In this document: positions 14,801 through 21,784 of the stretch, piece by piece
How positions within the stretch are numbered: position 1 is the stretch's first letter
How the letters are laid out: each line of letters opens with the position of its first letter
IMG/VR virus record: IMGVR_UViG_3300040959_000023
Coordinates: 1 to 21,830 of that record
Reading direction: 5' to 3' (one strand)
Length of the DNA: 21,830 nt
DNA from: a virus
Program-made: the position numbers and the translations under genes
Notes under the pieces: model-generated
What the model saw: only the letters and a program-made list of their open reading frames with translations
Told to the model about the DNA's origin: nothing
Database searches by the model: none

Positions 14801-15339
14801 TGACGACCTGCAGCAGTAACACCACCAGCAGCCACCCTCGCAGTACCGCCAGTGAGAAGACCTATGTAGTTCGTGGGGTCTGTAGCTGCAGCAAACACAT
14901 AGTCGCCAATACCTTCAACGGCACCAAAGAAGCCATCGTTAGCAAAGACACTGCCCAGCGAGTCATAAAGTTCGTAGGCTTGTGCAGCAGCTTGACGATC
15001 TTCTTCAGAGCCATTGCTGATGAAGCGCACTTCACCTGCAGTAGAGACAGTGTTGGTGTTAAACCAACGCATGTGTTCAACGAAGTCATCCACAAGCTGT
15101 TCAGGGTCAGCGTCATTGTACTGTGTACCATAACGCCGCACCATGTAGTCGCGGATTCTGTTGGAGTTCTCGTAGTCAAGCAGATCGCTTTGAGTGAGAG
15201 GTCCATCAAAGGGTTCTTCTCTTGCAGGTCTCTCAGAGGCAGGCTGCTCTTGTGCTGCTTCAGGTTGAGGGCTTTCAACACCGCCGACAGAGAACCCTGT
15301 ATTGGGCCTCCACTGAAGATCAAAACTCGTGTCTGTCAT
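11833..15339 (-). CDS. Large internal virion / DNA-ejection protein candidate
   Basis: At 1168 residues this is the largest gene in the window and the last of the leftward arm. The N-terminal 45 residues are Pro/Glu-rich and probably disordered. Residues about 165-260 are very rich in Ala, Arg and Gln and predicted helical. GIGDYVFAAATDPTNYIG (143-160) resembles an ATDPxN motif that I associate with large internal proteins of podoviruses. Hydrophobic glycine-rich stretches occur (for example AFGALFGLVGGGFQLLG, 305-321). No lytic transglycosylase motif is evident. Size, composition and place beside the muramidase and two other virion-like proteins suggest an ejection protein like T7 gp15/gp16, delivered into the cell with the DNA. 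ATG 15339 lies 12 bases after the previous stop with a weak AGGG site. Confidence 0.65.
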   Translation of the reverse strand: MTDTSFDLQWRPNTGFSVGGVESPQPEAAQEQPASERPAREEPFDGPLTQSDLLDYENSNRIRDYMVRRYGTQYNDADPEQLVDDFVEHMRWFNTNTVSTAGEVRFISNGSEEDRQAAAQAYELYDSLGSVFANDGFFGAVEGIGDYVFAAATDPTNYIGLLTGGTARVAAGGVTAAGRQAIQAATRQAGLRAIRGGATQAAADRAASTAAAQAATRMLQRGVPQQARRQAASRIGRAERDIFLRRIAGESEMAFMAGRRQTAARASLYGTTALDGTFAALQEHQIQNVMMEVGVQEEYSRTQTAFGALFGLVGGGFQLLGRQAAGISGLEETGQLVELGTMRAAQQAIEDTALTRTNVTTLANAVSKGIDSWQNKVARGRQDFDPDVTPVDLLHEIVFGPGGPGSGEGVAGILQSLGVRLPRNMTVSDLMTDFVAQLPDSTLRDINTKLNRATGINIGDLTSMRTRLQDLLAKDINQSARTLNVMSQLRKTLDGGVVHGSNVMQGINASQAAQRAAQAEQKRMRLAGYGQSVWRRLLVSSPATTMANISGFGQYYVGQSVADLFNSGTLGMLSVATRPFSARRADELLRMGRVYRQIQAQKMRNFLDPYTTHDAYMAILEENKDARRALLETFTGGVERQADRFNIDPEAAWFKVTEAVTEGANRLTGVRIQDTFTKSQMFMTELDKNMRLIHDRDLLDVLESGDLRLIDDNVMGATLDTTMKSVFSKDYTGDDQLLGQVARFIESFSNIPVIGTVLPFGRFLNNTVAFAYQWSPAGLATPIGAVYRSMRGTGELAQKGNQVALLESTARAIVGTSALGAAMVYDRERQEQGLAWNEVQGAGGSIIDARNTFPFSAFLISGRVANLVSQGETVGPELITELGTQIGVGQFASDVQFGNDLINITDSILNFNEGDRRSTFDAVFRAAGNITAGFTRPLDAVNRLVGYIDDTDAARDLRQASGTQLFSQASTRYVDNIFERLFGRVEAVTGEELRVATRQGDVVDPNPLARIFGLTIRPARTETEQAYSMANMAEWTASERTSVPEYDRIFNTLIAPHLEARMERLTRDRRFVEGNSDERRVMLRETLRAARSMVRQYMQDYSTDPESRLAAMRRRANTMGNEALRNIAMQSLRDRGVDAGISDMTIPELQDFMDLVDYLQDTYRRGLD

Positions 15340-15351
15340 TGAGAGATACCC

Positions 15352-16614
15352 TTACTGCTGCTGCAGTGCGTTACGCATTTCTTGGATTAGGAAGGCTCTA
15401 TTTTCAGGGACATCCACATCAGGCACAGTCTCAGCCCATGCATCAATAGCGTCATTGATGGTTTCATCATCCAGCATGTTCACTTGTGCACCCATATACT
15501 GCAGGTACTCGTAAAGAGCAGTAGACGCCTGTACGTTACTCAGGAATGCAGCCTCTGCAGCAGTACCACCACGCTCTACTACAGCTTGTTCAATTTCCTC
15601 TTGCGACAACTCAGGAGTTTCATCTGTAGTGAGCGTAGTCTCTACCGTAGGCTGCTCAATAGTAGTACCGTCCCCAATACCTGCAGCCGCAAGCTCCTCA
15701 GTGCTGATAGTAGGCTCGGCTTGCTCTCGGTATGCTTCCCTGAGACTATCAACATATGCATCGCCAAGAGACTGACGTAGCGTCACTTCGTGAGCAGCAA
15801 TGAAGTCTTCGCCATATCTGCTGGCGTATCCAGCAACAAAAGAGTTTAGAGCATCAGCACGGAAGGCTCTCTCTGCTGCCAGAAGTTCGTCTCCCACCAA
15901 GTCTTCAACAAGCCTATTGTAACCCGGCGAATCTTCCACAGCACGGGATTGCAATTCATACTCACGCAAGAAGTCAGACTGCGTTACGTCATACCTGTCT
16001 GTATCAGCAAATGTCATGAACGTGCCAGGCATGAGAGACTCATAGTTTGCTCTCTGTGCAGCCCTGTTGATCTCTTGGATGGTCATGCCTTCATAGCCCG
16101 GAGTACTAGCAAGGCGTTCTTCTGCACGGGCCATCTGGTCACGACCAGCAAGTCTATCCCAAAGGCTAAACTGCTGTGGTGCACGTTCTTCTGTGGTAGT
16201 GGGTCTTGGGCCAAGGCCATACGTCTGGTTGATGAAGTCTTCCATAGACATATCCAGAGGAGTAAAGCCTTCAGGGATATTCACAAGGGCAGCAACATCA
16301 TCGTCACCAAGCGGTGCACCTCTGTTGGATTGTACAGCAGCCTGTACACGTTCATACAAGGACACAATACTTTCAGGCCCTGCCGAGATAGCTGCTTGGA
16401 TGTATTCATCGCCAACACCCTGCTGAGTCAGGTAGTTGGTGTAGCCTGTGACCTGATCTGCGATAGCACGTCTTCGCGAGATAGTCTGTGCATTACGCTC
16501 AGCAGCCTGTCTTTGTTCTTGCTCAAATTGCTCAGCCTCTTCCCTGCGCTGGGTCTGAATCTCTTCAGTGCGCTCAAGGAAGCCTGTAGCAAAGGACATC
16601 CAATCAAAGCTCAT
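15352..16614 (-). CDS. Probable internal virion protein (420 aa)
   Basis: An acidic 420-residue protein of no recognised family. Residues 12-55 form a likely coiled coil rich in Glu, Gln and Arg. The middle is mainly helical. A Thr/Glu-rich stretch around 300-345 looks like a flexible linker, followed by a helical C-terminal domain ending RNALQQQ. The ATG at 16614 is preceded by AAGGAGG 9 bases upstream, inside the end of the previous gene, so translation is coupled. Its position directly before the 1168-residue protein, in the order medium then large, recalls T7 genes 15 and 16, so an ejection role is a reasonable inference. Confidence 0.6.
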   Translation of the reverse strand: MSFDWMSFATGFLERTEEIQTQRREEAEQFEQEQRQAAERNAQTISRRRAIADQVTGYTNYLTQQGVGDEYIQAAISAGPESIVSLYERVQAAVQSNRGAPLGDDDVAALVNIPEGFTPLDMSMEDFINQTYGLGPRPTTTEERAPQQFSLWDRLAGRDQMARAEERLASTPGYEGMTIQEINRAAQRANYESLMPGTFMTFADTDRYDVTQSDFLREYELQSRAVEDSPGYNRLVEDLVGDELLAAERAFRADALNSFVAGYASRYGEDFIAAHEVTLRQSLGDAYVDSLREAYREQAEPTISTEELAAAGIGDGTTIEQPTVETTLTTDETPELSQEEIEQAVVERGGTAAEAAFLSNVQASTALYEYLQYMGAQVNMLDDETINDAIDAWAETVPDVDVPENRAFLIQEMRNALQQQ

Positions 16615-16615
16615 C

Positions 16616-17221
16616 TTACATGGCCTCCTTTGCCATCAAGCCTCTGGGAGCCATAGGCATTTCATCTTCTTCCTGCATCATGGGTTCATCTGCTTCTGGG
16701 GCAGGCTCCATGTCATCCGTTACTCTGCCACCAGACATAGTTTCAGATACTTCCTGCAGCAGAGCAATGCCGGGGTCTGTATCTGCAGTGCGATCCCCTG
16801 CCTTAGCATCAGCAAGAGCAAGCTGGATAGCTGTCTTCAGCCTACGGTTCTCACGCTCAGTCGGGTCTTTCTCAGGATTGTATGTATCATCCTTGGCTTC
16901 GATCCCGTACTGCAACATGGCTGCTTTGATGAAGGCATGAATCACAGGAGCAACAATAAGACTCACATCAACGGTATGCATCCCCTCAGAGACACCTGTA
17001 GTAAGCAGGGTCTCAACAAAGGGTCCAATAGGCATCCCACCATCAAACAACACAGACAGGTCATCCATGACATCCTGATCTGCAAGCTTGTTGATGTAGT
17101 ACTTAGTCACCTCTTCATAGTCAGCCATCTGAGGAGGTCTCTCCCACTTGTACTGCCTAGGGGTAGAAGTAAGAGACTGGCCAGGGATAGGCCCTTCAAG
17201 GAAGTTCTCAGGTTTGACCAT
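16616..17221 (-). CDS. Conserved virion-type protein of unknown function (201 aa)
   Basis: The N-terminus contains GPIPGQSLTSTPRQYKWERP, a pattern I associate with a protein found in several marine podo- and myoviruses, usually listed as structural or hypothetical. The central part (about 35-110) is hydrophobic and helical with a GMHTVDVSLIVAPVIHAFI segment, probably a folded core rather than a membrane span. The C-terminal 35 residues are Met/Glu/Pro-rich and disordered. The start ATG 17221 has AAGG upstream with 9-base spacing. One base separates its stop from the next ATG. Its constant position among ejection and lysis genes suggests a virion component. Confidence 0.62.
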   Translation of the reverse strand: MVKPENFLEGPIPGQSLTSTPRQYKWERPPQMADYEEVTKYYINKLADQDVMDDLSVLFDGGMPIGPFVETLLTTGVSEGMHTVDVSLIVAPVIHAFIKAAMLQYGIEAKDDTYNPEKDPTERENRRLKTAIQLALADAKAGDRTADTDPGIALLQEVSETMSGGRVTDDMEPAPEADEPMMQEEDEMPMAPRGLMAKEAM

Positions 17222-17232
17222 GTTACTGCGCC

Positions 17233-17676
17233 TTATTTAGTGAAGCCTGCGCCAAAGTAGAGGCCTACGATAGCTGAAACAATGTGTGTATCTAGTGGGG
17301 TAATAACGAAGCCTCGTGCAGTCACCCACTGAATGGCTTCTTGGTCACCGCCAAAGAGGTTCCAGAAACCACCCACAGCTTCAGTGTAGCCTACGTAGAC
17401 TGTAACGTCAGGATACCATACAGCCACCAGCTTAGGCAAGACAATAATTGCAAACACAGAGCCTAGAGCAATAAGCCTACGTGTCCAAGCAAAGTGCTTG
17501 TCTGTCTTGCCTGCATCACGTGCTTCTTTAGCAAAGCCTGCATTGGCATTAGCTCTCTCAAGCAGCATCTTGTTGTTAGCTTCACGAGCCTTGATAGACT
17601 GGCCCCAAATAGACATGACACCACCGAGTACAGTGGAGCCAAGCATTGTGATAAGTTCTAAAGGAAGACCGCCCAT
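17233..17676 (-). CDS. Three-segment membrane protein, holin-like
   Basis: A 147-residue protein with three hydrophobic segments: about 4-25 (LELITMLGSTVLGGVMSIWG), 67-88 (RLIALGSVFAIIVLPKLVAVWY) and 131-145 (HIVSAIVGLYFGAGF). A charged helical stretch rich in Arg, Asn and Lys separates the first two. This layout resembles the 3-TM holin group known from gene transfer agents and alphaproteobacterial phages. It lies directly after the muramidase gene (5-base gap), the usual partner of a holin, so it probably forms the pore that releases the lysin or triggers lysis. Membership in the family is from layout, not alignment. Confidence 0.65.
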   Translation of the reverse strand: MGGLPLELITMLGSTVLGGVMSIWGQSIKAREANNKMLLERANANAGFAKEARDAGKTDKHFAWTRRLIALGSVFAIIVLPKLVAVWYPDVTVYVGYTEAVGGFWNLFGGDQEAIQWVTARGFVITPLDTHIVSAIVGLYFGAGFTK

Positions 17677-17681
17677 GTGTG

Positions 17682-18575
17682 TTAATTCCTAAAGCTTCTA
17701 GCTCTGTTGAGCCAGCCATCCAAGAAGCCTGCCTGCGTATCATCTCTTGCTACAATGCCTCTGTAGAAACGCTCACGTGCATCTGCATACATGTTGTTCG
17801 TAATCTCAGCATTGCTCAGAGCCTCACGTGTGATAGGTCCAAAGGAACCATCATCTGCTACACCAAGCATTCTCTGAAGGATGCGAATAGAGTTGCTGCC
17901 AGAGTTCACTGCCATGTCAAACACGTTAGCCTGCAGTTCCTCAGGAAGCTCATCAATGTGATAACGATAATAGTACTGCTGCAGGAAGATATCACGTGCC
18001 TCTTCTTCAGTGACACCTCGGATATCCTCTACTGTAATACTGTTGGGGCTTACGCCACGATACTCAGCAAGTGCTGCAGGGGTAACCCCTCTGTTGGTGC
18101 CGATCAGTCTATCGCCAACGTAGTTACCTCTGTCGTTCGCCCACTGCTGAAACCCACCCTCTTGTGTGAGGATGTCATCAATCATGGCTTCAATGGTAGG
18201 TGTAGGCCCACCTTCACTGCTACCACCAGAGGTTCTAGTAGGTGCAGGACGCTCAGGGCCTTGCAGAGGGCGCAGGTTCTCCCACACACTCAGGTCAGGC
18301 AGTTCACGAGGCCTACGCTGCGGTACAAGCGACTCAGCTACAGCTTGGGGGTTATCAGAGCTAGCACCAATGTGCCTTGCAATAGCCTCAAGGAAGGAGG
18401 CATCTGAGGGTCTAGGCTCAGGTCTAACATCAGGACGTACAGGCCTAGGAATAGGTCGCATCAAGCCGGAGAACTCAGACGTAATGGCATCGCCTGCCAG
18501 TTCATCACCCTGCAGAAGCGCTTCACGGAAACGCACAGGGTCAATCTCAGCCATAGTTCTGTAGCTACGTGTCAT
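17682..18575 (-). CDS. GH108-type N-acetylmuramidase (endolysin or virion lysozyme)
   Basis: A peptidoglycan hydrolase of 297 residues. The C-terminal half matches glycoside hydrolase family 108: EGGF with the probable catalytic E139, then ANDRGNYVG and IGTNRGVTPAALAEY, followed by a peptidoglycan-binding type 3 segment (FDMAVNSGSNSIRILQRMLGVADDGSFGPITREAL, residues 219-253). The first 120 residues are an unusual extension, Pro/Arg-rich around 40-60 and 85-118, that could tether the enzyme to the virion. The start is ATG 18575 (AGGGT upstream), with ATG 18554 as an alternative. Since the gene lies among virion proteins next to a holin-like gene, it may be the lysis enzyme, an entry enzyme, or both. 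Confidence 0.82.
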   Translation of the reverse strand: MTRSYRTMAEIDPVRFREALLQGDELAGDAITSEFSGLMRPIPRPVRPDVRPEPRPSDASFLEAIARHIGASSDNPQAVAESLVPQRRPRELPDLSVWENLRPLQGPERPAPTRTSGGSSEGGPTPTIEAMIDDILTQEGGFQQWANDRGNYVGDRLIGTNRGVTPAALAEYRGVSPNSITVEDIRGVTEEEARDIFLQQYYYRYHIDELPEELQANVFDMAVNSGSNSIRILQRMLGVADDGSFGPITREALSNAEITNNMYADARERFYRGIVARDDTQAGFLDGWLNRARSFRN

Positions 18576-18591
18576 AGTGTAAAGACCCTGA

Positions 18592-20505
18592 TTAACCGAA
18601 GATGATAGAGGATACAATGGAGCCTGCAGCGCTAGCAAAAGCAGCAGACTTGTTAGCATCAGCAGCACTTGCTTCTGCTTCGTTGGCAAGTTTTTGTACA
18701 GCAATTGTCGTGGCCCTATCTGCGTTGTTGTTCGCAGTCTGAATAGCGTAGCTCATAAGGTCACGCTCACGCTGCCAAATCTGATCAACGTTAGCCATAG
18801 TCAAAGAGTTAAGAGTCTGAGCAAGAAGCATGTTAGCTTCATTCTGTGCAGCAGTGTCCAAGGTAGCAACGTTCTGTCGCCACAGGGTGTTGGCTTGTTC
18901 TACTACAAGGCTATTCTGTGCGTTGAATAGATCACGCTGTTGCAGAAGTTCCGCGTTAAAGGTACGGATAGCATTAGCAGCATCAGCGTTGAACTGCCTA
19001 TTAGCATTCGTCTGTGCTGCATTGAACTGGGATGTCTGACTTGCAAGCCCAGCAAAGAACTGGTTCGTCTGATTCTCACTCTCAGCGTTGATCTGTTGTG
19101 CAGCATTCTGTGCTGCTTGGTCGTTAAAGAGGGCCTGAATGTTCTGCTGAGCCTTAAACATAGATGCTTGCTGCTCATTAGACAGATTAGTCAGGTCCAT
19201 TTGCAGGAAGTTCTGTGCGTTCTGCACTGCTGCCTGCTGTCTGTTATTCAGGTTAGAGATATCCAGTTGCGACAGGGCTGCAGCCTCTGCCATAACAACA
19301 GCCTGACGGTTGGTCAGATTCTCTAGGTTAATCGTGTTGGCTGCACGAGCATTCTCAAGTGCAATCTGCTGCTCAGCCGTGAAGTTCATGTTGGCTGCAT
19401 CAGCGATACGAGACGCATTAGCTACACGTGCCTGGAACGCTTGGTCAAACTCCATGCCCATGAACTGTGCACGTTGTTCTGCAGCAAGCATAGCTCTCTG
19501 CTGACGGTTGCTAAGATTCTGTGCTTCGAACTGTGCTACAGTCTGTGCATCTGCTGCAGCAATCGGGAGTGCGGCTTCCATTGCAGCTTGTACAACAGCC
19601 TGCCCAGCGATACTGGAAGCACCAAGACCACGTGCAGCAAGAGACTGCATAGCTGTGCGCATAGCACCAGAGGCCCACGAAGGAGTGTCACCACCCTCAA
19701 AGTCAGCCATAAGGCTCTCAAGTTGACCCGCTACAGTAGCCTTCTTAGAAGGAGTAGCCTGTGCTGCCTCAATCTGTTCAGTGAAGGATGCTGCCTTAGC
19801 TGCATTAGCTGCTTCAGAGATAAGTTCCCCTGCCTGGATTTCACGCTGAACAGGGTTGTCCATCATGATAGCAGTGCCCTGAGCAGCCTGAACGTTGGCT
19901 ACAGAGGTCTGAGACTGTGTTGCTGCAGTCACCTGCGCTTCAGGCGTTACCTGCCCTGTAGCAGCCTCTACGCCAGCCAGAGCAGCCGATACTTCAGGTG
20001 CAGCAGTAGCAGGTGTCATCTGTGCTGCAGCGCTGGGCGTAACAGGAGCAGCAGTGGCTGTAGTAGTAACTTGTGCAGGAGTAGCAATAGGAGCAGGCTG
20101 AGTGGCTTGACCTGCAGTAGAGGACACAAACTGCTGCGGTGTAGTAGGAATCTGTGCTACTGTAGCAGAAGCAGGTGTCATCGTTTGCATAACGATGTTC
20201 TGCTGTGCCTGTGCAAGGTCTGCTGTAGTAGGATTGACTGTCTGGTCTGTTGCTACAGTAGGGGTAGTGGTCGTAGTAGTGGAAACATCACCACCATCAG
20301 CATAGCCTCTGCGCATCATGAGGCCACCCTTAGCCATAGCTGCAGAGTAACGCTGCATCTTAGCTGCCACAGCAGGGTTAGACCGTCTGAAGTTCTCTAG
20401 AGCCTCACGTGTTCTAGGCCCTGTGTAGCCCAAGAACTTAGAAGCCATTCGGTACATACCGTCAAGCTGTGCGTCCTGCATGGTGTTTTCCATATTGATG
20501 TTCAT
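18592..20505 (-). CDS. Hendecad-repeat Ala/Gln/Asn-rich virion protein (DNA-conduit candidate)
   Basis: A 637-residue protein of four parts. Residues 1-72 are basic (KGGLMMRRGYADGG). Residues 74-205 are a low-complexity Thr/Ala/Pro/Gln linker, including six Thr in a row. Residues 230-590 are a long Ala/Gln/Asn-rich helical region almost without proline. The end, SAAFASAAGSIVSSIIFG, is hydrophobic. The helical region repeats: N-L-x-N-(R/E)-Q type units recur at 330, 374, 396, 418 and 440 (multiples of 22), and F-N-A units at 494, 505, 516 and 527 (11 apart), with F483 and I472 in phase. Eleven-residue periodicity is typical of parallel helical barrels. By place and form this could be an internal or pilot protein that makes a DNA tunnel. 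The start is uncertain: ATGs at 20505, 20493 and 20481 all lack a strong ribosome site. Confidence 0.7.
   Translation of the reverse strand: MNINMENTMQDAQLDGMYRMASKFLGYTGPRTREALENFRRSNPAVAAKMQRYSAAMAKGGLMMRRGYADGGDVSTTTTTTPTVATDQTVNPTTADLAQAQQNIVMQTMTPASATVAQIPTTPQQFVSSTAGQATQPAPIATPAQVTTTATAAPVTPSAAAQMTPATAAPEVSAALAGVEAATGQVTPEAQVTAATQSQTSVANVQAAQGTAIMMDNPVQREIQAGELISEAANAAKAASFTEQIEAAQATPSKKATVAGQLESLMADFEGGDTPSWASGAMRTAMQSLAARGLGASSIAGQAVVQAAMEAALPIAAADAQTVAQFEAQNLSNRQQRAMLAAEQRAQFMGMEFDQAFQARVANASRIADAANMNFTAEQQIALENARAANTINLENLTNRQAVVMAEAAALSQLDISNLNNRQQAAVQNAQNFLQMDLTNLSNEQQASMFKAQQNIQALFNDQAAQNAAQQINAESENQTNQFFAGLASQTSQFNAAQTNANRQFNADAANAIRTFNAELLQQRDLFNAQNSLVVEQANTLWRQNVATLDTAAQNEANMLLAQTLNSLTMANVDQIWQRERDLMSYAIQTANNNADRATTIAVQKLANEAEASAADANKSAAFASAAGSIVSSIIFG
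18916..19518 (-). repeat. Protein-level 22/11-residue helical repeats
   Basis: This part of the 637-residue protein (residues 330-530) repeats at the protein level. Five units of the N-(L/F)-x-x-x-Q-Q type fall at 330, 374, 396, 418 and 440. Units of Q-F-N-A type follow at 471, 482, 493 and 504, with related F-N-A at 516 and 527. The nucleotide sequence is diverged between units, so the repeats are old and selected at protein level. Confidence 0.75.
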
Positions 20506-20507
20506 CT

Positions 20508-20765
20508 TTATTGTCTATCCACATACATCCACACAGCAGTGGCAATGAATACCAGTAACGCTGTGGTAGCAACACGAACAGTTGTAGTCCAGATAGACTT
20601 ACGAGTATCGCGCCAGGCTTCAAGCAAACTACGCATCTCACTAATGTCTTTGTGAGCGGACTCATCTAAGAGACCAATAGAGGCCAACGCTTCCTTAGCG
20701 CCACGTCTAGCAGCACGATCAAGCATGTCCTCAAGTTCTTCGTGAGAGAGTTTTACCTCAGACAT
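20508..20765 (-). CDS. DUF6127-like small membrane protein (85 aa)
   Basis: An 85-residue protein with an N-terminal helical region (LSHEELEDMLDRAARRGAKEALASIGLLDESAHKDISEMRSLLEAWRDTRKS) and one C-terminal transmembrane helix at about 60-81 (TTVRVATTALLVFIATAVWMY). The pattern 'RAA..GA.EAL..IGL....A..DI..MR.LLEAWRD.R' is that of the DUF6127 group found in alphaproteobacterial phages and prophages. Function is unknown; a role in lysis or in anchoring to the inner membrane is possible. The start ATG 20765 lacks a clear ribosome site. The stop is 2 bases before the next ATG. Confidence 0.75.
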   Translation of the reverse strand: MSEVKLSHEELEDMLDRAARRGAKEALASIGLLDESAHKDISEMRSLLEAWRDTRKSIWTTTVRVATTALLVFIATAVWMYVDRQ

Positions 20766-20864
20766 AGTTTAACTCATTTATGCTGAAATGCCAAGTGTTA
20801 ACACGGGGCAGCAGGAAGCCATTGTTCGTGTGCCATGTCAGCATCCTATCATCGAAAGGTTAAG
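20766..20864. other. Intergenic segment with a perfect palindrome
   Basis: This 99-base gap is the largest in the leftward arm. It contains the perfect 10-base palindrome GTGTTAACAC (20795-20804). On the minus strand, TTGGCA followed by 17 bases and TAAACT gives a weak promoter-like match, but its start point would fall inside the next gene. A 12-codon frame (20798-20836, minus) is too short to support. The segment may hold a regulatory site or processing point between tail-fibre-related genes and the ejection genes. Confidence 0.35.
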
Positions 20865-21167
20865 TTACCAAGGCACCCCGGCCCCAGTGGTAGGTGCTTT
20901 CTGGCCAGCAATATCATCAGCCAGACGCGCCTCGGTCTCGTCCTTGTCGATCTGGTGCCAGACCCAATGCAGCACGAAGTCTTCCGTCAAGGCATCATAC
21001 GGAACGAAGTCAGGCGCAGAGGCGTCAGGCGTGAAGCCACATGTGCCATATGCAGAAGCGGTATAGTCGCCATCTTCAGCAGTTACACGCCAATGTGCCA
21101 CGATCACACCCCCGTCAGCGACATTGCGTTCCATCTGTGCGATGGTCCAGTTGTAGGTGATAGCCAT
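20865..21167 (-). CDS. DUF7936-like small phage protein (100 aa)
   Basis: A 100-residue protein that begins MAITYNWTIAQMERN, continues VIVAHWRVTAEDGDYTASAYGTCGF and ends with VPW; this is the pattern of the DUF7936 group, small beta-rich proteins found in the tail regions of many phages. Predicted beta strands fill the first 60 residues and a helix follows (VLHWVWHQIDKDETEARLADDIAG). Function is unknown. It overlaps the stop of the gene before it by one base, and neighbours tail-fibre-associated genes, so a role in tail or fibre structure is likely. Base composition is more GC-rich than in the genes further left. Confidence 0.75.
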   Translation of the reverse strand: MAITYNWTIAQMERNVADGGVIVAHWRVTAEDGDYTASAYGTCGFTPDASAPDFVPYDALTEDFVLHWVWHQIDKDETEARLADDIAGQKAPTTGAGVPW

Positions 21168-21382
21168 TATGCGGCCTCCTCTTGATGAAGTTCAGCTTTA
21201 AGACGTGCCATGAAGAACTCACGTCCGCCTTGCAGCTGAGTCAGATTGAACTGTGCAGACGCGATCTTCTGGTCAAGCGATTGGATGTGGTTGATGCACC
21301 CCTTCGCCTCTTCCGTCAGTTGGTCTTCAGTGTATTCAATGTCGTCGATAACAATGATCGGCTTTTTGTCTTCACCGGGCAT
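21167..21382 (-). CDS. DUF6447-like small protein (71 aa)
   Basis: A 71-residue protein with the pattern IIVIDDIEYTEDQLTEEAKGCINHIQSLDQKIASAQFNLTQLQGGREFFMARLKAEL, matching the DUF6447 group of small proteins common in marine phages. A short beta hairpin at the N-terminus is followed by a long helical hairpin. Function is unknown; such genes travel with tail-fibre genes. The start ATG 21382 has AAGGAG 8 bases upstream. Its end overlaps the next start by one base. Confidence 0.78.
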   Translation of the reverse strand: MPGEDKKPIIVIDDIEYTEDQLTEEAKGCINHIQSLDQKIASAQFNLTQLQGGREFFMARLKAELHQEEAA

Positions 21383-21409
21383 GTGTTGATCTCCTTTATT
21401 CAGTTGAGG

Positions 21410-21784
21410 TTACGGCGCAGTCGGCCAAGTTACGTTGTCAGGGAAGCCCGGTTGCTGCGGAATGTCCCGCAGTGCTTGGCGGTAGTCGAGCCAAACGACA
21501 GGGATTTGCACCCCGAGGCCGTCCTGCGCGTTCTGTTCGATGGCCTTGGTCACGACCCAATCGCTCTCAGCGAGGAGCGTGTCACGCCGTGCGCGGATTT
21601 CCTCTTCCGTAGGTGCAGGCGCAGGTGGCGGCGTGAAGGTTACGCCATCATAGGTGCCGCCAACAGCGGTGTCATCAGCCGCGTCAACCCAAGAGGATGC
21701 CCAGTCGGGCAGGTTGTCGGAGTCAAACATTGCGACATTGACGACCACTCCATTCTCGACCTGCGCCTTCATGATGTGTGCCAT
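21410..21784 (-). CDS. Tail fibre assembly / tail assembly chaperone-like protein
   Basis: A 124-residue protein. Residues 1-60 include a beta-rich part (VENGVVVNVAMFD, GGTYDGVTFTPPP) followed by a Pro-rich linker. The C-terminal half carries the tail-fibre-assembly signature: EEEIRARRDTLLAESDWV, then WLDYRQALRDIPQQPGFPDNVTWP (98-121). Members help fold or attach receptor-binding fibres. It begins by overlapping the stop codon of the preceding protein (TAATG) behind GAGGAG, which fits a fibre gene followed by its chaperone. The gene is GC-rich (about 63% in one 60-base row counted), unlike the rest of the arm. Confidence 0.78.
   Translation of the reverse strand: MAHIMKAQVENGVVVNVAMFDSDNLPDWASSWVDAADDTAVGGTYDGVTFTPPPAPAPTEEEIRARRDTLLAESDWVVTKAIEQNAQDGLGVQIPVVWLDYRQALRDIPQQPGFPDNVTWPTAP

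Noticed and set aside
14485-15342. A 285-codon plus-strand frame opposite the 1168-residue gene
   Set aside because: Very Cys/Ser/Thr-rich low-quality translation, antisense to a long coherent gene, with no start signal.
18576-18704. An N-terminal extension of the muramidase with a signal-peptide-like leucine run
   Set aside because: It begins at a TTG without a ribosome site and overlaps 113 bases of the preceding gene in another frame; the ATG at 18575 is a simpler start.
19441-20400. A 319-codon plus-strand frame opposite the hendecad-repeat gene
   Set aside because: Cys/Ser/Arg-rich translation caused by the repetitive Ala/Gln codons on the other strand; no independent support.
20798-20836. 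A 12-codon minus-strand frame in the gap before the DUF6127-like gene
   Set aside because: Too short, with only a weak AGGA site.
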